Source of the DNA: Coriobacteriia bacterium
GTDB taxonomy: Bacteria > Actinomycetota > Coriobacteriia > WRKU01
Reading direction: 5' to 3'
Length of the DNA: 64,000 nucleotides
Assembly: GCA_009777935.1 (NCBI GenBank)
Contig: WRKU01000001.1
Location: 1-64,000, forward strand
The first letter of the stretch is position 1, and the number at the start of each line of letters is the position of its first letter. Positions 7,072 to 17,318 of this stretch are shown here, piece after piece. The notes beneath the pieces are model-generated. The model was not told where the DNA came from. It ran no database searches and saw only the letters and a program-made list of their open reading frames with translations. A program made the position numbers and the translations under genes.

Positions 7072-7647
7072 CTACAGTCTTCGGGAGCCGGGAGATGTGA
7101 GTGGCATGGCGTCAGCGCAAAAGCGACACTCATCGGGCTCCCACGAAGCGGCCTCAAGCGTCAAGAGCGGGTAGAACGGGGCATCGAAGGCGCGCTCCCC
7201 TCCACGATCGATGAGCGCAACGACCCCACAGACCTCGCCGCCGCATGCTTCGACGACCGCGCAGACTTCGGCGACGCTCCCCCCCGTCGTCACCACGTCC
7301 TCGACGACGAGCGCACGCGTGCCGGGCGCGACCTCAAAGGCACGGCGTAGCGTCATCGCGCCGCCCTCGCGTTCGGTGAAGATAAAGCGCACATCGAGCG
7401 CCTGAGCAACGGCGAACCCAAAGACAAGCCCGCCGACGGCCGGCGCGATGACGAGGTCGGGCGCGACCTCGGCAGGCAGGCGACGTACCGCCTCCGTGGC
7501 AAGCTTGCTCACCACAGCCGGATACTCACAGACGCGCGCGCACTGCACATAGGTGTCGCTGTGACGCCCGCTCGTCAGCTGAAAGTGTCCACGTCGTATG
7601 GCGTCGGTCTCCTCTAAGATGCCACGGATATCGGTATCGGTCAGCAT
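7072..7647 (-). CDS. pyrE: Orotate phosphoribosyltransferase
   Basis: 191 residues. It converts orotate and PRPP to OMP, the fifth step of UMP synthesis. The PRPP-binding motif VVEDVVTTGGS is at about 114-124, the SGRHSDTYVQ substrate strand at 26-35 and the GGLVFG loop at 72-77. Start: GGGGAG lies 6 nt before ATG 7647, and the longer frame lacks a ribosome-binding site. It is separated from the MurT-like gene by 56 bp and is on the operon strand. Confidence 0.93.
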   Translation of the reverse strand: MLTDTDIRGILEETDAIRRGHFQLTSGRHSDTYVQCARVCEYPAVVSKLATEAVRRLPAEVAPDLVIAPAVGGLVFGFAVAQALDVRFIFTEREGGAMTLRRAFEVAPGTRALVVEDVVTTGGSVAEVCAVVEACGGEVCGVVALIDRGGERAFDAPFYPLLTLEAASWEPDECRFCADAMPLTSPGSRRL

Positions 7648-7703
7648 TGCGAACTCCCCTGTTCTTCTCGGTCGCCGGTCATCACTCACCCTCACGCACC
7701 CTT

Positions 7704-8924
7704 TCACCTGCGTACGAGCTCTTCGCGCAACGGAAAGAGCGCGGTGTAACTCGCCAGAATATAGAGTCGCTCGTTGTCGTACGCAAGAGTTTTTCGTAGC
7801 GCGTCGTGCAGATTAGCCTCGATCTGTACCGCGCCATCATGCACTCCGGCAGCACCCACAAATGTCGCCATCTCGCCGGCACACGATCCGCTCACTACGA
7901 TATGTTGAGGCGGCCTTTGACGAAGCGTCGCGTACTCGATGTCAGCGTACCAGTCAATCGACTCACCGTCTGCAGGCGTGTTATTCGTGGCGACCAGCAG
8001 GCTGTATGAGCCCTCGCCCTCGCGCTCCTGTGCGGCGATAAACGCGAGACTCTGGTTGAATCCGGCCGGGTTCTTAGCCATGTTGAGAACGACCGTTTTG
8101 TCGGCGACCGATAGCCGCTCCATGCGGCCCGGCTGTGTCCGATAGTACGCAAGTGTCGTGCGAATCTGCTCGAACTCCACACCCTCACGACGCGCGACGG
8201 CGAGTGCGGCCATGATATTCGAGAGGTTATACGTCCCTGATAGATCGGTAGCCATCTCGACATCGTCGACCTTAAAGACACCCTCGGCGACGTGTGTGGC
8301 ACGATAGTCGGCCTCGTTTTCAATGCCAAACTCGATGCCAAACGTCACCACCGCGCGTGGACCAACGGCTGCGCGCAGTGCGAGCGAGTCGGGGTTGTCG
8401 GCGTTAAGTACGACCGTCGCATTCTCAGGCGTATGAGCGATGGCGCGCTCCAACGCTTCGCGCACGGCCTCAACGGAGCCGAATCGGTCGAGCTGATCGG
8501 GGAAGAGATTCGTGACGACTACGTAGGTAGGCCGCGCCTCTGTGCCCACCTGCGCACATATCTGCGTCGCGTAGAGCTCATCGACCTCGATGACGGCGTA
8601 GTCGGCCTGCAGGCGCCCCACAAGAGGGACCTGGCGCAAAAAGGCCGCGAGCACTCCTTGCGGCATATTCGCACCGGCCGCGTTGCAGACGACTGTATAT
8701 CCTGCGTCACGCAGCATCTGGGCGCAGAGATTCGTGACGGTCGTCTTGCCGTTGGTACCAGTCACGACGATAGTCCCGCGCGAGACTTCAGCAGCGAGCT
8801 TCGTCAACAGCTGAGGGTCTATCGCACGCGCCCAGAGGCCGGGAAGCGAGGTGCCGCCGGCGCCAACAAGGTGCGTGATTGCGTACGCAAGGCGCGCCGC
8901 CACTAAAGCAAAAAAGCGCCTCAT
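7704..8924 (-). CDS. MurT-like Mur ligase (DUF1727) lacking the zinc ribbon
   Basis: 406 residues. Mur ligase motifs: VVTGTNGKTT (about 53-62), VIEVDE (about 110-115), a central domain and a DUF1727-type C-terminal part with NMAKNPAGFNQ, NNTPADGESIDWYADIE and a final ASYTALFPLREEL. This is the MurT family, which with the glutaminase-like GatD amidates the D-glutamate of lipid II. Two oddities stand out. The Cys4 ribbon that MurT proteins usually carry in the middle domain is absent (no CxxC), and no gatD is adjacent. Its start overlaps the end of pyrF by 4 bp, so it is embedded in the pyrimidine operon. Confidence 0.75.
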   Translation of the reverse strand: MRRFFALVAARLAYAITHLVGAGGTSLPGLWARAIDPQLLTKLAAEVSRGTIVVTGTNGKTTVTNLCAQMLRDAGYTVVCNAAGANMPQGVLAAFLRQVPLVGRLQADYAVIEVDELYATQICAQVGTEARPTYVVVTNLFPDQLDRFGSVEAVREALERAIAHTPENATVVLNADNPDSLALRAAVGPRAVVTFGIEFGIENEADYRATHVAEGVFKVDDVEMATDLSGTYNLSNIMAALAVARREGVEFEQIRTTLAYYRTQPGRMERLSVADKTVVLNMAKNPAGFNQSLAFIAAQEREGEGSYSLLVATNNTPADGESIDWYADIEYATLRQRPPQHIVVSGSCAGEMATFVGAAGVHDGAVQIEANLHDALRKTLAYDNERLYILASYTALFPLREELVRR

Positions 8925-9664
8925 ACCTGCTCAATCTCGTCGACGAGCAAACGTGCGGCCGCCATCGGGTCGATGTGCTGGGTAATCGGACGCCCCACCA
9001 CGAGGTGGGTTGCGCCGGCCTCAAGTGCCGCGGCCGGAGTCGTGATGCGCGCCTGATCGTCGGGCTCATCGCTGCCTGCCCAGCTCGGACGAATGCCGGG
9101 TGTGACGATAGCGTACCCCTCACCGATGACTTCACGCACCAGACGCGCTTCTTGAGGCGAACAGACGATACCATCGGCGCCGTTCTCAACGGCAAGGTAC
9201 GCGAGCCGCCCGACCTCATCGTTCGTCGTGCCCCCGATGCCAACCTGATGAAGCGTCTCGTCGGCCATCGAGGTCAGTACCGTAACGGCTACCATCATGG
9301 GAGCTGGCCTGCCGACCTCGGCCGCCCCGCGCTCTGCCGCTCGTTTGGCCGCATTCATCATCTCAGGGCCACCGAGTGCATGCACGGTAAACATATCCAC
9401 ACCGAGCTTGCCGAGCACGTACGCCGCACCCTCAACCTGATGCGGAATGTCGTGGAGCTTGAGGTCAACGAAGATGCGATAGCCCATCGCCAAAAAATCC
9501 TCAACGGCGACAGGACCGTAGTGATAGTACAGCGTCATGCCGACCTTCATCCAGCCGGCGATACCCTCACACGCGGCGGCCCAGTTACGCGCTTCGCTTA
9601 TGTCTCGCCCATCGAGTGCGACGATAAGCGTATCGGCAGCACTTTGAGTGCTCGTGTTCGTCAT
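8921..9664 (-). CDS. pyrF: Orotidine-5'-phosphate decarboxylase
   Basis: 247 residues, subfamily 1 length. The catalytic Lys/Asp motif [10 protein letters not shown] is at about 65-74, [11 protein letters not shown] in the middle and [10 protein letters not shown] near the C-terminus (phosphate loop). It makes UMP from OMP. It overlaps the end of pyrD and the start of the MurT-like gene by 4 bp each, so translation is coupled across three genes. Confidence 0.95.
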   Translation of the reverse strand: MTNTSTQSAADTLIVALDGRDISEARNWAAACEGIAGWMKVGMTLYYHYGPVAVEDFLAMGYRIFVDLKLHDIPHQVEGAAYVLGKLGVDMFTVHALGGPEMMNAAKRAAERGAAEVGRPAPMMVAVTVLTSMADETLHQVGIGGTTNDEVGRLAYLAVENGADGIVCSPQEARLVREVIGEGYAIVTPGIRPSWAGSDEPDDQARITTPAAALEAGATHLVVGRPITQHIDPMAAARLLVDEIEQV

Positions 9665-10641
9665 GGTATATCCCTTCGTTCGAGCGCTCCAATCATGTCT
9701 TCTACCGCTGAAAAACCCTGCTCAGCAGCGTATTCCTCTATGCGTTCGATGCAGCGCACCGTGAGCGTCGGGTCGATAAAGTTACCGGTGCCGACCGCCA
9801 CAGCCGTCGCCCCGGCGAGCAAGAACTCAATCGCGTCGTCGGGCGTTGCGATACCGCCCATGCCCACGAGAGGTATCGAGACAGCACGGGCCACCTGCCA
9901 GACCATGCGCAGTGCAACCGGCTTGATGGCCGGGCCGGACAGACCGGCGACGGTACGCTCGAAGACCATCGTGCGCTTCTGTATGTTGATGGCGGTGCCG
10001 AGTATCGTGTTAATGAGCGCGAGTGCATCGGCACCGGCGTCCTCACAGGCACGGGCAATCTCGGCAATGTCGGTCACGTTCGGGCTGAGCTTTACGATGA
10101 CAGGACGCTTCGCACGCGCCGCTGTGCTCGCGCCATCGCCACGTGCAGCAGCCTCCTTGCATGCGCGCGTGATGGCGGCCGCACTGTCGGGGTCGGTGCC
10201 AAAGGCAAGGCCTCCCCTATCGACGTTCGGACACGAGATGTTGACCTCGTAGGCCGCGATGCCATCTTCCTGCGCAAGCCGCTCGATGACCTGCACGTAC
10301 TCGTCACGGGTATGCCCCGACACGTTGACGATAACCGTGGCATCGGGCGCGTGTTCGCGCAGCCATGCAAGGTCATCGGCGATAAAGGCCTCGACGCCCG
10401 GATTCTGCAGCCCAATCGAGTTGAGCATGCCGCTCGGCGTCTCGTACACGCGCACGCCACTGTTGCCGCTCCAGGGCTCAAGCGACACCCCTTTGGTGAC
10501 GAGAGCACCAAGCGCGGATAGATCTATAAAGTCGGCGTATTGCTTGCCGGAGCCAAAGGTACCCGAGGCCGTCATAACCGGATTTTTGAGGGTGAGTGAG
10601 CCAAGGTGTACGCTAGTGGACACGGCTGGCGATGGCGTCAT
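9661..10641 (-). CDS. pyrD: Dihydroorotate dehydrogenase, NAD-linked (class 1B)
   Basis: 326 residues from ATG 10641; GAGGAGG lies about 8 nt upstream. Landmarks are [35 protein letters not shown] (active site), VKLSPNVTD and the phosphate-loop [12 protein letters not shown]. Class 1B enzymes form a heterotetramer with PyrK and reduce NAD+; pyrK directly upstream supports this class. Starting at 10641 leaves a 29-bp overlap with pyrK. An upstream in-frame start at 10704 would overlap more and lacks a site this good. Confidence 0.95.
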   Translation of the reverse strand: MTPSPAVSTSVHLGSLTLKNPVMTASGTFGSGKQYADFIDLSALGALVTKGVSLEPWSGNSGVRVYETPSGMLNSIGLQNPGVEAFIADDLAWLREHAPDATVIVNVSGHTRDEYVQVIERLAQEDGIAAYEVNISCPNVDRGGLAFGTDPDSAAAITRACKEAAARGDGASTAARAKRPVIVKLSPNVTDIAEIARACEDAGADALALINTILGTAINIQKRTMVFERTVAGLSGPAIKPVALRMVWQVARAVSIPLVGMGGIATPDDAIEFLLAGATAVAVGTGNFIDPTLTVRCIERIEEYAAEQGFSAVEDMIGALERRDIP

Positions 10642-11455
10642 CGAAACACACCTCCTCGGCGGCAAAGACAGGGCCGTCGGCGCACGCACGCTTGAGCCCG
10701 TCAATGGTCGGTACGGTGCAGCCCAAACACGCCCCTACCCCACACGCCATACGACGCTCAAACGAGACGTACGTGCGCACGCCGGCCTGCAGCAGTACCT
10801 CGCTGACAGCCTTCTGCATCGGCTCGGGACCACAGACGTAGGCAACGTCAAACATGGTGGCCGCCTCGGCGGTGTCGCCTGTGCGTTCGGCGCCCTCCGC
10901 GCGCTCGGCGAGGGCTTCACGTACGAGGTCGGTCACAATTCCATGATAGCCGCAGGTCCCGTCATCGGTCGCAAACACGATATCGCGCTTTACCCGCTCA
11001 TGCGCCTCACGCACGATAAGCCGCTCGGCGGTCTGCGCCGCTTGAATAATCTTTACGTTGATACCACGGTCACGAAACGCGTGGGCCAGCATGCCGAGTG
11101 GCGCGATACCGAGGCCCCCGCCCACGATAAGCGGCGTGCGCACATCCTCCTCTATCGGCCAGCACGAGCCGAGCGGCCCGATAATGTCCATCGAGGTATC
11201 ACCGACGGCCTTGCCGGCCAAAACTTCGGTTCCGGTACCGACGACCGCGTACATAATGAGTAGCTCGTCGCCGTAGACCTGGCAGACCGAGAGCGGACGC
11301 CGCAGCAACGGGGTGTGTGCGGCGTGTCGATTGAGGCGCAGGTGTACGAACTGACCTCCGCGTACCAGCGGTGCCGTCTGCGGTGCACGCAATCGCAGCC
11401 GGTAGACGTCGGCGGCAACGGCCTCGTTACTCACGACCTCAACGGGCTCATACAT
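10613..11455 (-). CDS. pyrK: Dihydroorotate dehydrogenase electron-transfer subunit
   Basis: 280 residues. Ferredoxin-reductase-like FAD/NAD module: RRPLSVCQV (FAD), [23 protein letters not shown] (NAD). The C-terminal cysteine cluster CGVGACLGC plus a later Cys (ACADG) supplies the [2Fe-2S] ligands. It passes electrons from PyrD to NAD+. ATG 11455 overlaps the carB stop by 1 bp. Confidence 0.93.
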   Translation of the reverse strand: MYEPVEVVSNEAVAADVYRLRLRAPQTAPLVRGGQFVHLRLNRHAAHTPLLRRPLSVCQVYGDELLIMYAVVGTGTEVLAGKAVGDTSMDIIGPLGSCWPIEEDVRTPLIVGGGLGIAPLGMLAHAFRDRGINVKIIQAAQTAERLIVREAHERVKRDIVFATDDGTCGYHGIVTDLVREALAERAEGAERTGDTAEAATMFDVAYVCGPEPMQKAVSEVLLQAGVRTYVSFERRMACGVGACLGCTVPTIDGLKRACADGPVFAAEEVCFDDAIASRVH

Positions 11456-14400
11456 TAGAAATCCTGTAGCGCGCAGACGTCGAGCCGTCCGTCACGCACG
11501 GCTTCAATCGCGGCGACGACGGCAGAGGCGGCCGGAATCGTCGTCACGTTCGTGATGCACTCGCGCACGGCAGCGCTGCGAATATGGTAGCCGTCGCTTC
11601 GTGCCTCGGAGCCAAACGGTGTATTGATGACGAGCGATATCTCACCATCGGTAATTGCATCAATAACGTTCGGACGCCCCTCGCGCTTCTTGAGCATGAC
11701 CTCACACGGGATACCGGCGGCACCGAGCACCCGTGCCGTTCCTTTCGTCGCGGTAATCGCAAAGCCCATGTCGTGGAGCTGTTTGACGAGCGGTACGATA
11801 GCACGTTTTTCCTTATCGGCCACGCTGATGAACGCCGTGCCTGACGTCGGCAATGAGTAATCGATAGCGAGCTGCGACTTTGCAAACGCCGTCGGGAAGT
11901 CAGCGGCACTTCCCATGACCTCGCCGGTCGATTTCATCTCGGGACCGAGCACGGTATCGGCACCGGGGAACCGCCCAAACGGAAGCACGGCCTCCTTGAC
12001 GCAGTAGCGCGTGGGCATCTGTGTATCGCTGGGTAAATCGAGGTCGGCGAGTTTGCGCCCCGCCATGACCTGCGCGGCAATCTTTGCCAGCTGCACCCCG
12101 GTCGCCTTCGAGACGAACGGCACCGTCCGGCTCGCACGTGGGTTGACCTCGATGACGTAGACGACCTCGTCTTTGACGGCGTACTGTACGTTCATGAGCC
12201 CGCGCACGCCGAGGCGCAACGCGAGCTTGCGGGTGTACTCAGCGATGGTTTCGAGCACCGTGTGTGAAAGCGAAAACGCCGGAATACAGCATGCGCTGTC
12301 GCCGCTATGGATACCGGCCTCCTCGATGTGCTCCATAATGCCACCGATGTAGACGTCCTCGCCGTCACAGACCGCATCGGCATCGACCTCGATGGCTCCT
12401 TCCAGGAACCGGTCGAGCAACACGGGATAGTCCGGCGTTATCTTAGCAGCCTCAATCATGTATTTTTCAAGGTACGTTTCATCGTAGGCAATGACCATGC
12501 CGCGTCCGCCGAGCACGTAGCTAGGACGCACGAGCAGCGGGAAGCCAATCTCGCGGGCAACGGTCTTGGCCTCCTCAACGCTAAAAGCAGTGCCCGCAGC
12601 CGGATACGGAATCTCTAGCTCGTCGAGCACGGCACTGAACCGTTTGCGGTCCTCGGCTAAATCGATGGCCTCGGGCTGCGTGCCGAGTATCGGGACCCCG
12701 GCCTCTTCGAGCGCATTGGCCAGCTTGAGCGGCGTCTGCCCCCCGAAGGTAACGACGACGCCGATGGGCTGCTCAACATCGAGTACGTCCATGACATCTT
12801 CGAAGGTCAGCGGCTCAAAGTAGAGGCGGTCTGACGTGTCGTAGTCGGTCGAGACGGTCTCTGGGTTGCAGTTGACCATGACGACCTCGTAGCCCATGTC
12901 GCGCAGCGCGTAGGCCGCATGCACACAGCAGTAATCGAACTCGATACCCTGCCCGATACGGTTCGGGCCGGCACCGAGGATGACGATGCGCTCGCGCTCA
13001 GCCGGTGTGAACTCGGTGTGCGCCTCGTACGTCTTGTAGAAGTAGCGCGCGCCGACCGGATGAGTACCGGAGCACGAGTCAACCTTGCGAAAGACCGGCA
13101 CAATCTCGCGTGCCTTGCGCACTGCGCGTACCTCGGGCTCGGTCGCATCGCACAGATGCGCGATCTGTGCATCGCTCAGCCCCTGTCTCTTGGCTTCGCG
13201 CAGCTCATCAAGGCTTAAGCTTGCAAGGTCGCGTCCCTTGATGACGGTCTCGATAGCGATCGCCTCGGCGAGCCGCCCCAAAAACCACGGGTCAACGTGG
13301 GTCAGCTCGAAGAGTTGCTCGATTGAGTAGCCGCGACGCAAGGCCTCGGCGATGTAGAAGATACGCTGCTCGTTGGGTAGCGAGAGCATTTCGTCGAACT
13401 TGTGCTCGATGAAGACATCCTTGCCGTCGGCACCGAGCCCACCGCGCCCATTTTCGAGCGCACGCATAGCCTTACCGAGGCTTTCGGCAAACGTGGCACC
13501 AATCGCCATGACCTCGCCCACACTTTTCATGCGCGTCGTCAAGCCTTCGTCGGTCCCCTTAAACTTCTCAAAGGCCCAGCGCGGCACCTTCACAACGGTG
13601 TAGTCTATCGTGGGCCCCTCGGCGGCCGAGGGTAGCTTCGTCATGTCGTTGGGCAGCTCATCGAGCGTATAGCCGACAGCCAGCATCGCACTAATCTTAG
13701 CAATCGGCACGCCGGTCGCCTTCGAGGCCAACGCACTTGAGCGCGAGACGCGTGGATTCATTTCGATGACGATAAGACGCCCGTCTTTCGGGTTGATGGC
13801 GAACTGAATGTTGGCCCCGCCGCTGCGCACCCCAATCTCGCGCAGTACGGCAATCGATGCTTCGCACATCTGCTCATACTCAGGCGTGCTCAACGTCTGA
13901 GCCGGTGCAACGGTAATCGAGTCGCCGGTATGTACGCCCATCGCGTCGAAGTTCTCAATCGAGCACACGATGACGCAGTTGTCCTTCGCATCGCGCATCG
14001 CCTCAATCTCGAGTTCCTTCCAGCCGATGATGCTCTCTTCGAGTAGAACCTCGGTCGCCGGTGAGAGCGAGAGGCCCAGCCCCACGATATCGACGAGCTC
14101 TTCTTTGTTGTACGCGATACCGCCGCCGGCACCGCCCATCGTAAACGACGGCCGACACACGATGGGAAAGCCGATCTCTTCTTGAAAACTGAGCGCGTCC
14201 TCGACGCTATACGCGTAGCGCGCCTTAGGCATATCGAGCCCGATACGCTCCATCGCCTCGGCAAAGAGCTTGCGGTCCTCACCGCGACGAATCGCTGCCG
14301 TATCGACGCCGATGAGCTCGACGCCGTACTCCTTGAGGATGCCCTGATCTTCGCAGGCGATCGCGTTATTGAGCCCTGTCTGCGCGCCAAGCGTGGCGAG

Positions 14401-14658
14401 CAGCGCGTCGGGGCGCTCGGCCTTGATGACGCGCTCGATGAACTCAGGTGTGATGGGCTCAACATAGGTGCGCGCGGCCATCTCAGGGTCGGTCATAATG
14501 GTGGCCGGGTTGCTATTGATGAGCACCACCTCGTAGCCCTCCTCACGCAGGACTTTACACGCCTGCGCACCGGAGTAGTCGAACTCACACGCCTGCCCGA
14601 CGACGATAGGGCCGGAGCCGATAACGAGGATTTTCTTGATATCGTCGCGTCTCGGCAT
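11455..14658 (-). CDS. carB: Carbamoyl-phosphate synthase large subunit
   Basis: 1067 residues, full length. Two ATP-grasp halves are visible, each beginning with a pre-ATP-grasp Rossmann block ([20 protein letters not shown] and [19 protein letters not shown]) and containing GGxGxG loops ([25 protein letters not shown]). The C-terminal 130 residues form the MGS-like allosteric domain. It makes carbamoyl phosphate from bicarbonate, ammonia and two ATP. Ammonia normally comes from the CarA glutaminase domain, which is missing in this operon. It overlaps pyrK and usp by 1 bp each. Confidence 0.96.
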   Translation of the reverse strand: MPRRDDIKKILVIGSGPIVVGQACEFDYSGAQACKVLREEGYEVVLINSNPATIMTDPEMAARTYVEPITPEFIERVIKAERPDALLATLGAQTGLNNAIACEDQGILKEYGVELIGVDTAAIRRGEDRKLFAEAMERIGLDMPKARYAYSVEDALSFQEEIGFPIVCRPSFTMGGAGGGIAYNKEELVDIVGLGLSLSPATEVLLEESIIGWKELEIEAMRDAKDNCVIVCSIENFDAMGVHTGDSITVAPAQTLSTPEYEQMCEASIAVLREIGVRSGGANIQFAINPKDGRLIVIEMNPRVSRSSALASKATGVPIAKISAMLAVGYTLDELPNDMTKLPSAAEGPTIDYTVVKVPRWAFEKFKGTDEGLTTRMKSVGEVMAIGATFAESLGKAMRALENGRGGLGADGKDVFIEHKFDEMLSLPNEQRIFYIAEALRRGYSIEQLFELTHVDPWFLGRLAEAIAIETVIKGRDLASLSLDELREAKRQGLSDAQIAHLCDATEPEVRAVRKAREIVPVFRKVDSCSGTHPVGARYFYKTYEAHTEFTPAERERIVILGAGPNRIGQGIEFDYCCVHAAYALRDMGYEVVMVNCNPETVSTDYDTSDRLYFEPLTFEDVMDVLDVEQPIGVVVTFGGQTPLKLANALEEAGVPILGTQPEAIDLAEDRKRFSAVLDELEIPYPAAGTAFSVEEAKTVAREIGFPLLVRPSYVLGGRGMVIAYDETYLEKYMIEAAKITPDYPVLLDRFLEGAIEVDADAVCDGEDVYIGGIMEHIEEAGIHSGDSACCIPAFSLSHTVLETIAEYTRKLALRLGVRGLMNVQYAVKDEVVYVIEVNPRASRTVPFVSKATGVQLAKIAAQVMAGRKLADLDLPSDTQMPTRYCVKEAVLPFGRFPGADTVLGPEMKSTGEVMGSAADFPTAFAKSQLAIDYSLPTSGTAFISVADKEKRAIVPLVKQLHDMGFAITATKGTARVLGAAGIPCEVMLKKREGRPNVIDAITDGEISLVINTPFGSEARSDGYHIRSAAVRECITNVTTIPAASAVVAAIEAVRDGRLDVCALQDF

Positions 14659-15506
14659 TAGGGCACCACCATCACCGGGACGGGGGTGTTTTTCATGATT
14701 TTGAGCGTCGTTGAGCCGGCGATAATCTCGGTAAAGGCGCCGCTATCTTTGGTGCCCATCACGATGCCGGTCGCCCCGCTGGCCTGCACCTCTTTGAGTA
14801 CAGCATCGCCGACACTGTCGCTCTCTACGACAAGAGACACCGTCTCAATGCCAAGCTTTTCGAGCATCGCCGCAAAGGCGCTGAGCCGGAACTTATCCTC
14901 GATGATGTACTGTTCGAGGTCATCGCCGGCCTCAACCTTCGTGATAACGTGGAGCAGACGTACCTCGCCGACGGCCTCGGAATCAAACTTCGCGCACTGC
15001 ATGATGGCACGAATCGAGGGGGCGCTGTAGTCGGCCGGTACCACGAGTCGCTTCGACCAGTTGAGCGAGGCCTCACGCGGGTCATTGAACGCGTCGAGCA
15101 GATCGTCACGGATGAGTAGCGTCGGTGCCTTTTGGCCAAACGCAAGCTCCTCGGAAAGCGATCCTTCGAAGAGACGCGCGAGCGGCTGCTTAGCGCTCGA
15201 CTCGCAGAGGATAACGTCAACGTTTTCGCGCTGCGCGATTGAGAGAGCCTCGTGGGTGAGGTTGCCGGTCGAGACGCGCGTCGTCACGACCATGCCAACG
15301 TCGCGTAGAATCTGGGCATAGATTTCGAGTTTAGTCCGCGCATCGGCGAGGTTTTTCTCGATAATCGGACCTTCCTGGCCCGAGGTGTCGATAACGTGTA
15401 CGAGAATTGCGTGTGCGATGCCGCGCTCGCGCGTTCCGGCAGCGAATTCAATAATGTTGTGTGCGTCGGTTACGAGATCTATCGGAACCATTACCGTTCG
15501 TTTCAT
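14658..15506 (-). CDS. Tandem universal-stress (Usp) protein
   Basis: 282 residues with two Usp domains. The first (1-145) starts [20 protein letters not shown]; the second (about 148-282) starts [20 protein letters not shown] and ends [10 protein letters not shown]...[19 protein letters not shown]. The second half carries the G-2x-G-9x-G(S/T)-like ATP-binding pattern, while the first is more degenerate. It sits between carA' and carB, overlapping both (4 bp and 1 bp), so it is expressed with pyrimidine synthesis. Its role there is unknown. It stands exactly where the CarA amidotransferase domain would normally be encoded. Confidence 0.85.
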   Translation of the reverse strand: MKRTVMVPIDLVTDAHNIIEFAAGTRERGIAHAILVHVIDTSGQEGPIIEKNLADARTKLEIYAQILRDVGMVVTTRVSTGNLTHEALSIAQRENVDVILCESSAKQPLARLFEGSLSEELAFGQKAPTLLIRDDLLDAFNDPREASLNWSKRLVVPADYSAPSIRAIMQCAKFDSEAVGEVRLLHVITKVEAGDDLEQYIIEDKFRLSAFAAMLEKLGIETVSLVVESDSVGDAVLKEVQASGATGIVMGTKDSGAFTEIIAGSTTLKIMKNTPVPVMVVP

Positions 15507-16024
15507 GCTACTCCCCTTTCGATGTTCGCCTTTTGACCAGGATTTTCACGAAGATATATCGTTACGGCGCGCGTATCGACTCCATCGAGCGCAGGCACAC
15601 CGGCAGCGCCAAGATAGTCTGGAAGCGTGCCGGTCGCACGAAAGTTCGACGGCTCGTAGCACATCTCGCGCACGACAAGCGCGGCGACGGTCGGCTGGGA
15701 TGAGGGTGCTTTCGCGTGGATGTCTTCTTCGTTGACCCCGTAGTTGCCAATCTGTGGCATCGCCATTACGACGATTTTGCCGGCGTTGGCAGGATCGGTA
15801 ATGATTTCCTGATAACCGACAAGTGCGGTTTCGACGATGACCTCGGCCGGTGTGGTGGTGGCGCGTGGCAAGGAGGTGCCATCGCCGACGTCTGCCGTGC
15901 CAACGGTGCCGACAAAGACGCCTTCGAAACGCGTGCCGTCCTCAAAGACGAGTGCCCCTTTGAGTATCCTTTTGAGCGCCCCTTTGAGCGCCCCTTTACT
16001 AATTTCTGCCACAGATCTCTCCAT
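15503..16024 (-). CDS. carA: Carbamoyl-phosphate synthase small subunit, N-terminal domain only
   Basis: 173 residues against about 360-380 for normal CarA. Present is the whole CPSase_sm_chain domain: ALVFEDGTRFEG, ETALVGYQEIITDPANAGKI, PQIGNYGVNEEDI, VVREMCYEPSNF and DGVDTRAVTIYLREN. Absent is the class I glutamine amidotransferase domain with its catalytic Cys-His-Glu. The protein ends cleanly after the first domain and the next gene starts in the same few bases, so this is not a ragged pseudogene end. A Gly-Ala-Leu-Lys repeat (about residues 11-24) forms an unusual N-terminal tail. ATG 16024 overlaps pyrC by 26 bp. Confidence 0.85.
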   Translation of the reverse strand: MERSVAEISKGALKGALKRILKGALVFEDGTRFEGVFVGTVGTADVGDGTSLPRATTTPAEVIVETALVGYQEIITDPANAGKIVVMAMPQIGNYGVNEEDIHAKAPSSQPTVAALVVREMCYEPSNFRATGTLPDYLGAAGVPALDGVDTRAVTIYLRENPGQKANIERGVA

Positions 16025-17318
16025 TCCTCATCGTGAATCGACCGTTTTGGATGACGTCGGTTGCGCACCCCGTGAAGGTGCGGCCGAGAAACGCGCTGTT
16101 CTTCGAGATGCCTTGCAGGTATTCAGGCGTAACGGTAACCTCATGCGCGAGATCGAGAACGGTGAGATCAGCCGGTGTGCCGGGCGTGAAGGTAACCGGC
16201 TCAAGGCCGAGGATAGCGCGTGGCCGGTGTGCAAGGGCATCGACGAAGCGCGCGAGGTCGAGCATGCCGGGAGTAACGAGGTCATTGAGGAGGGCCGGTA
16301 CGGTTGTTTCCAGACCGATCGTCCCGAAGGCGGCGAGGTCAAACTCGCAGTCTTTTTCGTGTGGTGCATGCGGAGCATGGTCGCTCGCAAGGGCGTCGAT
16401 GGTACCGTCACGAAGCGCATCGATGAGCGCAACGCGGTCTTCCTCCGTGCGTAGTGGTGGGTTCATCTTGAGCGCCGTATTATAGGTTTCGTCGAGTGCT
16501 TCCTCGGTAAGAAGCAGATGGTGTGGTGTGACCTCGGCAGTCACCGCAACACCTGCGGCCTTTGCGCGCGCGATTGCTTCGACGCTCAAGCGGGTCGACA
16601 CATGGCATATGTGTACCCGTGCGCCCACGAGTTTCGCCAGCTCAAGCGCGGTCGTCACCGCCAATGCTTCGCCGAGTGCCGGTGAACCTTTCATGCCGAG
16701 ACGTGTCGAGATACGCCCCTCATTGACACACGCCGAGCCCACGAGCGACTCGTCTTCGCAGTGGAGCACGAGCGGCACATCGAGCATTTTGACGTACTCA
16801 AGTGCGGTGCGCAACATCTTAGATGACTGAACGCCCCGTCCGTCGTCGGAGAACGCAACGGCACCTGCCGTACGCATATCGCCCATCTCGGCGAGACGCT
16901 CGCCGGCAAGCCCCTTCGTCACCGCGCCGTAAGGGTAGACGGTACAGTACGCCGTCTCGGCGGCACGCGCGTGGACGAACTCGATGGCGGCTCCGTCGTC
17001 GGCAACAGGGTTTGTGTTGGCCATCGCGCAGACGCCGACGAAGCCGCCGTGCACGGCCGCGCGCGTGCCGCTCGCAATCGTCTCCTTGTACTCGTAGCCG
17101 GGCTCGCGCAGATGAACGTGTAGGTCGATGAAGCCGGGGACTATGACGCGCCCGGTCATATCGATGACCTCGACGTCAGCTGACGTCGTGATGTTGGTGT
17201 CGGTGCCGGTGCTGAGGGCGACTTCGACGATACGGCCCTCTTGGATGAGGAGATCACCTTTCGTATCGAGGCCGACGGCCGGGTCAACAAGGCGCGCGCC
17301 TTTAAGTAGCAGCGACAT
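15999..17318 (-). CDS. pyrC: Dihydroorotase
   Basis: 439 residues. Class I amidohydrolase: GFIDLHVHLREPG (metal ligands His, His), DDGRGVQSS, VLHCED, VHICHVST and SDHAPH (catalytic Asp). It closes carbamoyl-aspartate to dihydroorotate. Start: GAGGGGG lies 6-8 nt before ATG 17318, and upstream in-frame codons belong to pyrB. It overlaps pyrB by 17 bp and carA by 26 bp. Confidence 0.95.
   Translation of the reverse strand: MSLLLKGARLVDPAVGLDTKGDLLIQEGRIVEVALSTGTDTNITTSADVEVIDMTGRVIVPGFIDLHVHLREPGYEYKETIASGTRAAVHGGFVGVCAMANTNPVADDGAAIEFVHARAAETAYCTVYPYGAVTKGLAGERLAEMGDMRTAGAVAFSDDGRGVQSSKMLRTALEYVKMLDVPLVLHCEDESLVGSACVNEGRISTRLGMKGSPALGEALAVTTALELAKLVGARVHICHVSTRLSVEAIARAKAAGVAVTAEVTPHHLLLTEEALDETYNTALKMNPPLRTEEDRVALIDALRDGTIDALASDHAPHAPHEKDCEFDLAAFGTIGLETTVPALLNDLVTPGMLDLARFVDALAHRPRAILGLEPVTFTPGTPADLTVLDLAHEVTVTPEYLQGISKNSAFLGRTFTGCATDVIQNGRFTMRNGEICGRN

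Noticed and set aside
8879-10252. 457-codon plus-strand frame over pyrF and pyrD
   Set aside because: A shadow of GC-rich genes with clear motifs on the minus strand.
10259-11263. 334-codon plus-strand frame over pyrD/pyrK
   Set aside because: Same reason: antisense to conserved enzymes, no motif of its own.
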